Assembly: GCF_020740795.1 (NCBI RefSeq)
Contig: NC_067282.1
Span: forward strand, 173,940,274 to 174,004,273
Source of the DNA: Apus apus
Lineage: Eukaryota > Chordata > Aves > Apodiformes > Apodidae
Reading direction: 5' to 3'
Length of the DNA: 64,000 nucleotides
Shown here piece by piece: positions 50,550 to 64,000 of the stretch (the stretch's first letter is position 1; every line of letters begins with the position of its first letter). A model generated the notes under the pieces. It worked only from the letters and a program-made list of their open reading frames with translations, made no database searches and was not told the origin of the DNA. The translations under genes and the position numbers were made by a program.

Positions 50550-51712
50550 TCATAGAATCATAGAATGGTTTGAGTTGGAAGGGACCTTAAAGATCATCTA
50601 GTTCCAACACCCCTGCACAGGCAGGGATACCTCCTGCTAGATCAGGTTGCTCAGAGCCCTGTCCAACCTGGCCTTGAACACTTCCAAGGATGGGGCATCC
50701 ACAACTTCCCTGGGCAACTTGTTCCAGTGTCTCACAACCCTCACACAAAAAAATTTCCTCCTAATGTCTAACCTAAATTTCCCCTCTTCTAGTTTCAATC
50801 CATTACTGCTTGTTCTCTTACTACGAGCCCTTGTAAAAAAGTCCCTCTCCAGGTTTCCTGTAGGTCCCTTCAGGCACTGAAAGATCACTACAAGGTGCCC
50901 TCAGAGTCTTCTCTTCTCCAGGCTGAACAGCCCAAACTCTCTCAGCCTGTCCTCATAGGAGAGGTGCTCCACCACTCCGATCATCTTCATGGTCTTCCTC
51001 TGGACTTTCCCTAGAGCTCCATATCCTTCTTAAGTTGGGGGCTGCAGAACCGGACACAGTACTCCAGGTGTGGTCTCATGAGAGCCGAGTAAAGTGGAAG
51101 AATGAGCTCCCTTGGCCTGCTGGCCACACTTCTTTCGAAGCAGCCCAGGACACAGTTGGCTTTCTGGGCTGCAAGTGCACATTGCTGAATCATGTTAAGC
51201 TTCTCATCCATCAGCACTCCCAAGTCCTTCTCCTCCAGACTATTTTTGTTTCAGTCTCCACCCAGCCTGTCTTTGTGCTTAGGACTGCCCTGACCCACGT
51301 GCAGGACTTTGCACTTGGCCTTGTTGAACTTAATGCGGTTTGCACAAGCCCACCTCTAAAGCCTGTCAAGGTCCCTCTGGATGGCATTCCTTCCCTCCAG
51401 CGTGTCAACCTCACCAGCCTGGTGCCATTAGCAAACTTGCTGAGGGGGCACTCAATGTCTCTGTCCATGCTGCCGACAAAATATGTTAAATAGCACTGGT
51501 CCAAGTACTGACCCTTGGGGAACACCACTCGTCACAGGCCTTCATCTGGACATCGAGCTGTTGATCACCACTCTTTTGAGTGCAACCATCCAGCCAGTTC
51601 CTTACCCAGTGAGTGGTCCATCCATCAAATCTGTCCCGTTCCAGTTGCAGCATCAGGACGTCATACGGGACAGTGTAAAAAGCTTTGCACAGGTCCAGGT
51701 AGATATTTAAAA
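50550..51712 (-). mobile_element. CR1 LINE, 5'-truncated, relatively young
   Basis: The left edge reads TCATAGAATCATAGAATGG, the reverse of the CR1 3' terminus with its short ATTCTATGA repeats, followed by the classic tail sequence. On the minus strand, frames at 51211-51528, 51011-51223 and 50637-50888 give the end of CR1 ORF2. The motifs include [20 protein letters not shown] and [17 protein letters not shown] from the second frame, and LDIRRKFFCVRVVRHWNKLP then REVVDAPSLEVFKARLD from the third. The catalytic FADD is replaced by FANG (about 51440-51450) and at least two frame breaks and a stop after 'KKDMEL' are present, so it is not functional. Lower divergence than the other CR1 copies suggests later insertion. 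An A8 run at 51711-51718 lies at the truncated 5' edge, outside or at the junction. Confidence 0.93.
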
Positions 51713-52965
51713 AAAAAATAAATTAAAGGGATACTGCATACAAATTTACACACACAGCGATCTAGTTACAGTATGTTTTTATTGCTATTTGTGCTATATA
51801 ATTAGACAAGAAACACTAAGTAAGAAGCTGATCTTGCTGGTTCACACAGGTTTTGTGTTCCACCAAAGCATAGTGCTTGTTGATCTCCTGCCCTCGTTTG
51901 CCTTTTTTTGTCCAATCAATGCATCATCAATCCCTATTCTGACCAGTAAAGCACAGAAATGTCTTGGTAACTACACATTTATTGCCATTTTGTTCCCTTC
52001 TGCTTACAGCTCTAGCACAGAGCCTTGCCTAGAGAACTCTAATTTCTTAAACTGACACTATTTTTAAGGGACCCACAAAAATGCAAGTGAGTTTTCCAAG
52101 ATGAGCATTTTTGTCAGCATTATTTAGCTGACAATATCCTCAAAGATCTGCTGACAGAGTAAGTAATGCTGCTGTACAGACTGCTGTAATAACAGCAATA
52201 ACATCTCTGGGAACCCAAATGTATATCTCACATTATACTCTCTGCCACCAGCAAATGGGGAAAGAACAAAAATAGTAGCTCCTATTCCCATAAGGATCTA
52301 AGCAAAAATATGTGGGATGGCTTATAGAAAATGACAGTTTCAGTTGATTAACAGATACCATTCCCAAAGTTTTTCTAGATTTGTACTATAATTAAAAAAA
52401 ACAAAAAAAAAAAAAAAAAACAAAAAAACAAACAAACAAAAAAAACCACCCAAACCAGAACTTATGTTTTTTTCACACAGGAAAAAAAAAAAACCAAAAC
52501 AGTGTTTGCTGAGTGGAAAAGATGAATCAAGATTAATGCAGAAATGCTATTTTTAAAATGCCTAATAATGTTACAGAGCTAAAAATATAAAATAAAATTT
52601 ATTTTTACAGCAGCTAGCAATGTCCATTTAAGGATGACAATCTCTTGCAAATGACTAGTACTATGTAACTCATGCAGCATGCATTGTTTTGGGTTATGCA
52701 GTATAACAGCATTGTCAGATGGCTTTAAGACACAAGACTCAGAATCTCTGCCTAATTTTGGTCTAAATCCAAGTTATAATTACAGTAAATGTACTATTTT
52801 TTAAAAGAATGTTGCTGCTTATGTTCTTAACATAGTGATTTTGTTGTTTTCCTATTGCAAAACTGAAACTAGACTAGGATAAACACAGAGGGAAAAAATT
52901 AAGGCTCAAACCGAGTTTAATATGTAACTCCAACTCATCATCATAAAGCCCAAGAGGCAGGATAT
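51713..52965. other. Intergenic DNA with A-rich simple repeat
   Basis: An A-rich (CAAA)n-like stretch occupies about 52394-52445, with a second A run near 52483-52493. The 88-codon frame at 51789-52055 is unrecognised. Confidence 0.55.
52394..52445. repeat. A-rich (CAAA)n simple repeat
   Basis: About 50 bases of A runs interrupted by single C at short spacing. Confidence 0.9.
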
Positions 52966-53029
52966 GCAATCCTGCATTCCTTACACACTCGTAATACATC
53001 TTGGCTTCAGTGGAAGTTTTGTTTGAGAA
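52966..53029. repeat. Old palindromic MITE-like repeat
   Basis: The phrases 'tgcaatcctgcattccttac', 'ttggcttcagtggaagtttt' and 'gtttgag' follow the order of old amniote repeats (atcctgcagtccttac, gacttcaatgggagttttgcctgag). The right half is lost or too diverged. Confidence 0.45.
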
Positions 53030-55440
53030 AGCATATAATCAGAACCTATAATTTCATTAATTGCATGCCACAGGCAGTCCATGTGAGGTAAGCATAATGA
53101 ACCAATCTGGTTGGAAGGATGGTGGAACCCTCAGCCCCGCCTGCATCTTTGTGGACCACTGAGTCCACACAGCAAAACTATGACTCCTTATTTTCTCCAC
53201 TCACCCACACTTCCAGCTCTTCCTCATAACAGACCATGTCTGTCATGTAGAAAAGACCACTGTGCAGATGGAGGACACAATACAGCTCTCAGGTCTCAGT
53301 CACTGCTCTGCATTATCATCCTTCCCCAGACTCCAAGCAGTAATGAGGATTTCACCCGATGCAGATCCTCAGTCTGTTGAGATTTTTATATTACTCATAC
53401 AAGGCACAGGCAAAATGAATGTTATGTAGCTATTAGCACAAATTGCTTTGACATAACATGTTACATATTTCATTAGATTTCCTTTGGGCAATTCAGGAAC
53501 TATAATCTAAAAACCATGTGGATGGACTTGACTTTTCCAGGATTACTGTACACATAACTTTTTGATGCATACCATAAACATCAATTACTCTACCAGACGT
53601 GTTACAGATAGTTTTGCAGTATTCCACAAGGTTTGTTTATGTATGTCAGAAGAAACTGCATGAAACAAGAACCTACTATATTATGAAGGCCTTTTATTTG
53701 CTAAAAACATAGGCGAAGAAAAAACACAGGCATTTGCCAGCTACTTCCTTCTTTTTCTAAACATAAAACCAACTAATCAATATAAAAGAAACCATTTGCA
53801 GGCTGAGAACTGGTAGGGCACCTTACAGCAAGACTACAGCATAGACTCAGCTGCAAATTGACATTTAGAAGTGCACTGCAGACAGCTGTTCAGCTGCAAA
53901 AAACACCTGTTACCTTCCTGTATAATGAATTGAAAACTCTAGTTCATTTCCACCTGTGTAATTGAAGACAACTCAATTTTTACAACACCTAACTCACAAT
54001 TAACTCATAGCATCTTTTACAACACCGTTACAATAACGTATCTTGGTTTTGTTTGTCTGTTTTTTCCTTGCTTTGAAAGAGTAAAGCATCACCCCCTAAA
54101 TGATTTTAAGGTCTTCCAGCAGGGTTAACATAAGATACTAAGAATATAACATACTAAGAACACCCACAGCTCTATATTGAAGGAAAAATAGAAAACGTTT
54201 TCCAGCATTTTACAAAAAATCTTTAGCAGTTTTTAGTCTCCAGAACTGTGCTGGGTTATCTCATGAATACATAAAGTAGAAACAGAAACTCCAGGCTTAA
54301 AAAAATAATAACAAAAAAGTAATAAATAAATCAGTTCTTAGCTGTCCCAAAGGCTTTGTAAAGAAACTTGCAGTGATAAGATGCACAGGCAGGAACAAAA
54401 TAAAGGGCAAAAAAATGGAAGGTATAAAGCTGAGGGTGACTGAGGAATAAGGAGGATGAAAAGAAAGGGAAGGAAAATAGGATGCAAGTACATTAAAAAA
54501 AGAGAAAGAAAAGCAAGAAAATGAAAACAAATGAAACGTTGAAACTATGGTGGGAGGAACTGATGAATATTAAGTTTTATTATTCTGATTACAAAATACA
54601 TTTCAAAATCAGATGAAACACATTGTATGTGTGTTTTGCCAAGGACATTCTTGGCAATTACAAAGTCAGGAAAATTATAATTCAATCATTGAGGCATTAC
54701 TTAAAACCACTTGAAAAAGCAGACCATTTGAACCATCAAATAGGCTGCATGGGTAAAGATTTTAAAGACTCAGTATTCTTAGGGCAGTACAGATTGCACT
54801 CACATGTTGTGTTCCAATAATGGAGCCATTAGATAAACACTAAGTTTTCTTCCTGAATATATTTTACCTATTTTCCTTCTCATAAATGAGCATCAAAGCA
54901 TCATCCTCCATATAAAATGACAGTGGCTCTAGTAAAAAAAAAATAATTGTTACACAGTAAAACTTTTATTTTGCTACAAAATCTGAGTTTAACTTTTTAG
55001 AAAAATGTTCAGATCATGGCAACCAGAGCACACCTACTGCTTCGTTGTTTTAACAGATGGTCGTGGGACACCTCGCCATGCACCAAAGCTGCGTGCTCAC
55101 CTTGACCACCCTCAGAGCCTCCAACAGCTGCGGTCCTGAAAACGTTAGGGCCGTGTCATCACGTTTGTTGTTACACCAGCAAAACCCACAACGAACAGGT
55201 CACCTTGACCTCTCTCACGTAAACTGTAATTTTACAGAACTGCTAACACCTGAAGAATGGGATTGACTGAAAAACGCACAAGGAACTCCCCGTTCCCCTT
55301 CAAAGAGGTCTATGACCTGGCTCCCCCAGAGTAATGCTTGTTTATGTATCCCCGTGATCGCGCTTTTAAGTGGAGCTGCGCAGCCCACTGGCTTAACCAT
55401 CAGTGCCGCAGCCTTCGCAAATTGCCCGTTGTTACGCAGC
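53030..55440. other. Intergenic DNA leading into the CpG region
   Basis: AT-rich until about 55030, after which CpG content rises. The frames at 53111-53380 (89 codons) and 54297-54530 (minus, low-complexity Phe/Ser/Leu) are unrecognised. No exon is supported. Confidence 0.5.
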
Positions 55441-56660
55441 CAGATTTTCAAGACCCAGGGCGCCGGCTACAAGCACTCCCGGCGCCACCTTCTAACACAC
55501 CTCACGGTCCTAAGCACACCCGGTTGTGCTCTGCACGCTCTGCTAACGGGAATAACCCGCACACGCCCTGAGCCAGCCGGTGATTACGCCAGGAGAGCGC
55601 TCACCATTGAACTGACCCCACAGACGAGTTTAAACCCCGCTACGGGGAGGCTGGTGCCCGCCCACCCCCCCCCCAGGACACGGCGCCGGGGCCGCGGACC
55701 CCTCACAACACCCAGCCAAGGGCCCGAGCGGCGCGGGAAAAGCCCGCCGGCGCCACCCGCCGGACCCGGCGCCGGCCCGGGCCGCCCCGCGCCAGCCCCG
55801 CAGCACCGGCCGCCCGCCCAGGCAGGTGGGACGTCGGGGCCGCCGCTGCCCCGCAACGCCCGGGGGCTGCGCGGGACGGCGCCGCAGCGCCCCGCCCCGC
55901 CTCGCCCCGCACACCGGCCGGTGACGTCACGTGCCGGATGGGGGCGGGGGAAGAACTGCAGTGATGGAAAATTTTCGGCTCTGCGTCTCCTGCGCGTGCC
56001 CCCGCCGGGCCCCGCCCCTATCCTGCCCCCCCAGCTCCGCTCCCCCCCGTGCTTCACACCTCCCTCCCGCCCTCCTCCCGCACCCCCACCGGCGGCGGGG
56101 ACGCTCCAGAACCTTCTGTGGTGTTAACGGTGGGGCGGCTGCCGCCCCGCGCCGGCTTCCCGCCCGCCCCGGCGGCAGGAGCGGGGCAGGGCCGCTGCCG
56201 CCGTGGCCGCAGCGGGGGGTGCGGTTTGTCTCATCCCGCGCTGCCGCAGCGCGGGGAGGCCTCGTGCCGCCGGCAGAGTGCGTGGGCCGCACGGCTGGCG
56301 GTGCGGGGATCGCTGTCCCGCGAGTGTGCCTGCTGCTCCCGCGCCCCTGCAGCCGCCCCGAGCCCAGGGCGGGCTGGCGGGCTGCAGAGCCGGGCGTCCC
56401 TCGCATCTGCGAGGTCGGGGTGCTGCAGGGGAAGGGAGGGAGGTAATAGCAAGGGGCAAAAGGCCTCGGTAGCCAGGCGTCCTCCACGCTCAAGGATGGA
56501 AGCACCAGGCCCGCGTGGGAGTGTGCTGGTGGGGGGCGAGGAGGAAGGTGGCGGCTTCAGAACCCTCGCCTCGAGGAAGAGCGGGAAGTCGTGCCCGGCT
56601 GCCTGCGCTGAGCCTCCTGAAGCTCAGCCTGGCTGCACGTGTGTGAGCTGAACACATGGA
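55441..56660. promoter_or_regulatory. Upstream CpG-island block, possible second promoter
   Basis: This is a strongly GC- and CpG-rich block, densest at about 55640-56440 and 0.9-1.9 kb upstream of the presumed SLC38A2 start. It contains Sp1-type GGGGCGGGG (about 55940) and GGGCCCCGCCCC (about 56010) sequences and a CRE fused to an E-box at 55922-55933. Such a detached island could be the promoter of a divergent non-coding transcript on the minus strand, an alternative SLC38A2 first exon, or simply the shore of one large island. Long frames on both strands here (up to 271 codons) come from the lack of stop codons in GC-rich DNA. Confidence 0.5.
55922..55933. promoter_or_regulatory. Composite CRE and E-box
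   Basis: TGACGTCA (full cAMP-response element, 55922-55929) overlaps CACGTG (E-box, 55928-55933). The first is a binding site type for CREB/ATF factors and the second for USF, MYC/MAX or TFE-type factors. It sits in the centre of the upstream CpG block, which supports promoter activity there. Confidence 0.55.
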
Positions 56661-57159
56661 TGTGTGAGGCTGCGGCAGACGGCGAAGCCCCGCTGGCCCT
56701 TTACACGGGGAACCGAGCAGCAAAGCCCTCAGACGTTCCCCGAGTGACTACCTGAGGGGAAGGAAGCAGGGTATTCATTTACACACACACACCCTTCCCG
56801 CAAGTGGGGTCTGCATCGCATCACGACAAGGGAGGCCGGCATTCCTCATCACTTCCCGGAGGAAGCACTCGGGGTCTGGGCTTGCCTGTGCATCACTGCG
56901 TACTCGTGTATTAAAAATAGCACATGACTGCAGCGGGTAGCTATGGGTCAATGATGCCTCAGCCCCTGCCACGCACCAAGCTACCCGGACACGCTGGAGC
57001 CCCGCAGCGGGCAGGAGGCAGCAGGCGCAGGGTGGGAACGGGGAGGAAGGCCCCTCGGAGAGCTGGTTCGCAGTGCTGCAGTCATGCTGCAGGTGCTGCG
57101 CCGGGCCAGGGGAAGCACTTTTCAGTCAGGGCGCTCTTGGCAATCGCCGCAGAGTCCTG
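56661..57159. other. Lower-GC saddle between two CpG blocks
   Basis: CpG density falls between the two islands and a short (CA)n run lies at 56780-56791. No exon is supported. The 87-codon + frame at 56924-57187 is unrecognised. Confidence 0.45.
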
Positions 57160-57539
57160 TTGTGAAGCGCAGCTTCCCCCCGCGTAAACACGGGAGAGCT
57201 GCTCGGCGCAGCGGCCGCTGTCAGTGTCGGCGGCCCCGCTCCCGGCCGCCCGCCGGGCACACGCCCGTCACCGCCTGCCACCCCTCGGCCGGGCGCTCCC
57301 CAACCCGCCGGTGCCCCCGGCCCCCCCGCAGCCCGGCGCGGGCGGCAGCGGGGGGTCAGCCGGGCAGGGCACGGCGGGGCCGGGGGCCGCAGGGGGCGGC
57401 GCGGCGGGCGGGCACCACGCCCCTCCCGGTGACGCGCCCGCATTCCTGCCTGAAGAGCCGCGGCGTCCCGGGAGGGCCGGCAGATCAGGAGCGACGTCGC
57501 CGCCGCTGGGTCTATAATCTTCCTTCCCTTCTATATCGC

Positions 57540-57712
57540 TGGCTTTTTAGAGTTATTTTTTTTCTACCTTTATTTATTTAGCGCTTTGTTTTCGCTGACG
57601 TTTTACAGTTAAGGGTTTTTTCCCCCTTCCAAGAAGCAGCAGCAGAGAGAGGAGCATCTCCTCGTTCCCAAGCTCCGGGAGGAAACCTCGCTTTCAGGCT
57701 CTTGCGGAGAAG
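57540..57712 (+). other. SLC38A2: SLC38A2 exon 1 (non-coding, 5' end approximate)
   Basis: A pyrimidine-rich, then AGCAGCAGAG-containing leader ends at a donor site (GAGAAG|gtacgg, GT at 57713-57714). The next usable acceptor (cctccgcag, AG at 58373-58374) lies just before the start codon, giving a 662-bp first intron. No ATG occurs in this exon or in the untranslated part of exon 2, so no upstream reading frame is expected. The 5' boundary is a guess from the TATA-like elements. The SNAT2 leader is known in mammals to support translation under amino-acid stress. Confidence 0.45.
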
Positions 57713-58050
57713 GTACGGCGCGGCGCCGGGCGTTACACGGCCCCAGGAGAAACGGGGCGAGCCTTCGGACGCAGTGCAGCGGGTCCATCGCGCCTTTGTC
57801 TGCCGGCAGCCCCCGGCTCGCCGCCCGAGACCCTCCGGGCTCTGCCCGAAGGCGCGTCCCCGCTGCCGCATCCCGGGAAGGTGGGAAAGCCCGAGCGGCT
57901 GCGGCGCGGGGCAGTCCCGTCACCGATTCCCGTTTTTCCATTGAAAACACCGGGATGCCCGGTGTCGCCGGTGGGGAGGGAGGGAGGTAAACACAGAGAC
58001 GGCCGCGGGACCGGAGGCTCCGGCAGCCGATGTGACAACCGCCCATCGGT

Positions 58051-58059
58051 GTTGCATCA
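58051..58059 (-). promoter_or_regulatory. SLC38A2: C/EBP-ATF (amino acid) response element in intron 1
   Basis: GTTGCATCA on + is TGATGCAAC on -, a match to the C/EBP-ATF composite element TGATGNAAN bound by ATF4 and C/EBP factors. In mammals SLC38A2 is induced by amino-acid starvation through such an element in its first intron, several hundred bases after the transcription start. This site is about 0.5 kb after the presumed start and inside intron 1, so it is the best positional counterpart. Flanking G-rich DNA lies just downstream. Confidence 0.55.
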
Positions 58060-58318
58060 GTCTCCGCTATCGGGGGGGAGGCGCGGGGGGGGGAGTGCGG
58101 CGTGGCGGTGCCACTACCTCGATCCGGTCCCCATCTCCGCGGCGGGTCCCCTCGCCCCGGCGGCGGCAGCAGCAGCGGGAGCGCCCAGCCCCCTCCCCCC
58201 CCCCCCCCATCCCCTGCGGGGCTCTCCCCGCGGGCTGCGCGCGCCCCCCGCCCCGCGCGCCTGGTACTTTTCCACTCGGCGGCGGGCGGGGGCCGCCGAG
58301 CCGCGGGCGCGCGCTGGC

Positions 58319-58358
58319 CACGTGACGGGCCGAGGCGGCCGCTGCGGCACTGACGTCG
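58319..58358 (+). promoter_or_regulatory. SLC38A2: E-box and CRE-like sites next to exon 2
   Basis: CACGTGAC (58319-58326) and TGACGTCG (58351-58358) lie just before the acceptor of the start-codon exon. They resemble binding sites for USF/TFE-type and CREB/ATF-type factors. Function is inferred only. Confidence 0.4.
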
Positions 58359-58413
58359 CCTCCCACCTCCGCAGGCGCGGCCGGTCCCGCCGCCAAGGAC
58401 AAAAGAGGAGCCC

Positions 58414-58431
58414 GGCCCCGGCCCCGGCCCC
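58414..58431 (+). repeat. SLC38A2: (GGCCCC)3 repeat just before the start codon
   Basis: Three perfect GGCCCC hexamers, followed by (CCG)n, end at the ATG (58441). The repeat lies in the 5' untranslated part of exon 2 and makes the leader extremely GC-rich and probably structured. Confidence 0.85.
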
Positions 58432-58440
58432 GCCGCCGCC

Positions 58441-62793
<4,353 letters not shown>

Positions 62794-64000
62794 GTAGGTG
62801 TTAGATCTCCTCATCAGAGAAACTATTAGGAGAAACAAATACGGAGACTGATACATTTTTATATGAAGACCACGTTCGGTACAACATAGGGTAGCTTCTT
62901 ACTCAGACAGAGATACAGTAAGTTTGCCCTTCCCCTGAGTCCTTCACTTCATTTAGATCCAGTTGGTCCTGGGAAAAGGGTAGAAAAATACACGTATTGA
63001 AACATATTAGAGAAAGCTGTTCTCTAAAGAACATCAGGTAAGTGTTAATGTATGTACCAGTCAGTACATACTCTCAGGAAAGATAAAGGTGGTTATGGTT
63101 GGGGATTTTTTTTTTTTATTACTGCATTCCAACCGGTTTGGACTGGTTATTTTGGCTTTCTAGTGTTATTATTGTGGGAACTGATTAAATGTAAGACTAA
63201 AGTGCAGTTATATAATTAATGTCTTAAGGAACAGTTCTCAAAAAGACATGAGGACTACACATTGAGCTAAAACAGAGTTAATATGCCCAAGACTGAAATG
63301 GTGAAGGGATTGCCTTTTAGCCCTGGAGACACCTTGACTCCATAGTGGCTTTCCTGCTTTGGCTTTAAAAGTAGGTGCCTTGAGTGGGGTTCATTTTATC
63401 TAACTGTTCCATCTGAAAGTTAGACTTTGAGATCATAATTACTTTGCTGTTTGTATAATCAGTGGAGAAAAGTGACCAAAGTGGTCAATTCAGTGCACCT
63501 GGCTTGGACACCTGTTTTGGACATCTCCAAAGGGCGATTTATTAATATCACTCTGCACTTGGAGAGTGTATAAAAATAGCTAACTAAAGATGCCTGACTT
63601 CAGATGGATAGAGTTAAGTGCTATAAATCTCACTCTTCAGAGTTGTACTTCTGTGCCTTGTCCTGAAGTGTCCCAGTCTTGAGAGGGTTGAGCAGCTCAA
63701 GACTCCAACTTACACCTAAGCCTGAGTTCAGAAGGTAGGCATTTTTCTGCCTGTGTTCCCCAAGGGGTTCAGGCCATTTGGTGATGTTCATACAACTTGT
63801 TGATAGATATTGTCATGACAACAGTACTAGCTGTCTCTTTTTTTTTTTCCTTTTTTTTTTTTTCCTTTTTTTTTCCTTTTTTTTTAATGTACTCAATGCA
63901 CCCACCCTATTTATTTAATAGTGTAATGTTTAGAAATGATTTTCTGGGAAGGTTCATTTCCCCCCTTTGGCTGAAGCCAAGTTCTTATTTTCTACTTCTT
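62794..64000 (+). other. SLC38A2: SLC38A2 intron 7 (open at window edge)
   Basis: At least 1.2 kb of intron. It contains a T-rich tract interrupted by CC pairs (63838-63885) and a T run near 63108-63118. No exon is seen before the window ends. Confidence 0.8.
63838..63885 (+). repeat. T-rich tract with periodic CC
   Basis: Four T runs of 9-13 bases are separated by single CC dinucleotides. This is low-complexity intronic DNA, probably length-variable. Confidence 0.9.

Noticed and set aside
1..55440. Exons of SLC38A4 or another gene in the spacer
   Set aside because: No conserved SLC38 helices, no in-phase exon pairs with consensus splice sites and no tRNA- or snRNA-like sequence were found.
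55312..56127. 271-codon + frame (and 157-192-codon frames on the minus strand) in the upstream CpG block
   Set aside because: Long stop-free frames on all phases are expected in GC-rich DNA. The peptides are Pro/Arg/Gly/Ala-rich with no domain and overlap each other.

Overview
The window looks like part of an avian nuclear chromosome. The evidence is the repeat content: a chicken-repeat-1 (CR1) LINE ending in the typical ATTCTATGA-type 3' terminus (seen reversed near 50551), several older CR1 remnants, an LTR of a kind I recall as widespread in birds, AT-rich non-coding DNA and a sharp CpG island. It contains one recognisable protein-coding gene. The 5' part of SLC38A2 (SNAT2, the sodium-coupled neutral amino acid transporter of system A) lies on the + strand at about 57.5-62.8 kb, and its 3' part runs off the right edge.

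Layout. Positions 1 to about 55.4 kb are gene-poor AT-rich DNA in which I find no convincing exon. In other vertebrates the relative SLC38A4 lies upstream of SLC38A2, so this is probably the spacer between the two, but no SLC38A4 exon is visible. The spacer holds MIR-like SINE remnants (3.43, 8.43 and 30.49 kb), CR1 remnants of different ages (4.27 kb minus, 31.03 kb plus, 41.68 kb plus, 50.55 kb minus), a solo LTR (39.90-40.91 kb, minus), faint copies of old palindromic MITE-like repeats, a diverged ~129-bp tandem duplication near 46.05 kb, short perfect hairpins, and homopolymer or A/T-rich simple repeats. Two patches rich in homeodomain, SOX or FOX-type motifs (9.44-9.69 and 21.16-21.50 kb) are the best guesses for cis-regulatory elements.

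From about 55.4 to 58.85 kb the DNA becomes very GC- and CpG-rich in two blobs. The first (55.64-56.44 kb) carries a TGACGTCA/CACGTG composite and could be a separate or divergent promoter. The second (57.16-58.83 kb) covers the SLC38A2 promoter, a non-coding first exon, intron 1, and the exon with the start codon. Seven exons (one non-coding, six with coding sequence) can be placed with consensus splice sites. Together they encode the first 188 complete residues: the cytosolic N-terminus, the first transmembrane helix with the sodium-site asparagine (N83 here), and the next helices.

Regulation. SLC38A2 is induced by amino-acid shortage through an intronic amino acid response element. Two C/EBP-ATF composite sites are visible in its introns here: GTTGCATCA (reverse TGATGCAAC) in intron 1, and an exact TGATGCAAT in intron 2 overlapping the probable branch point. 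I found no previously undescribed system. The most checkable observations are the two response elements, the detached CpG island and the hairpins.
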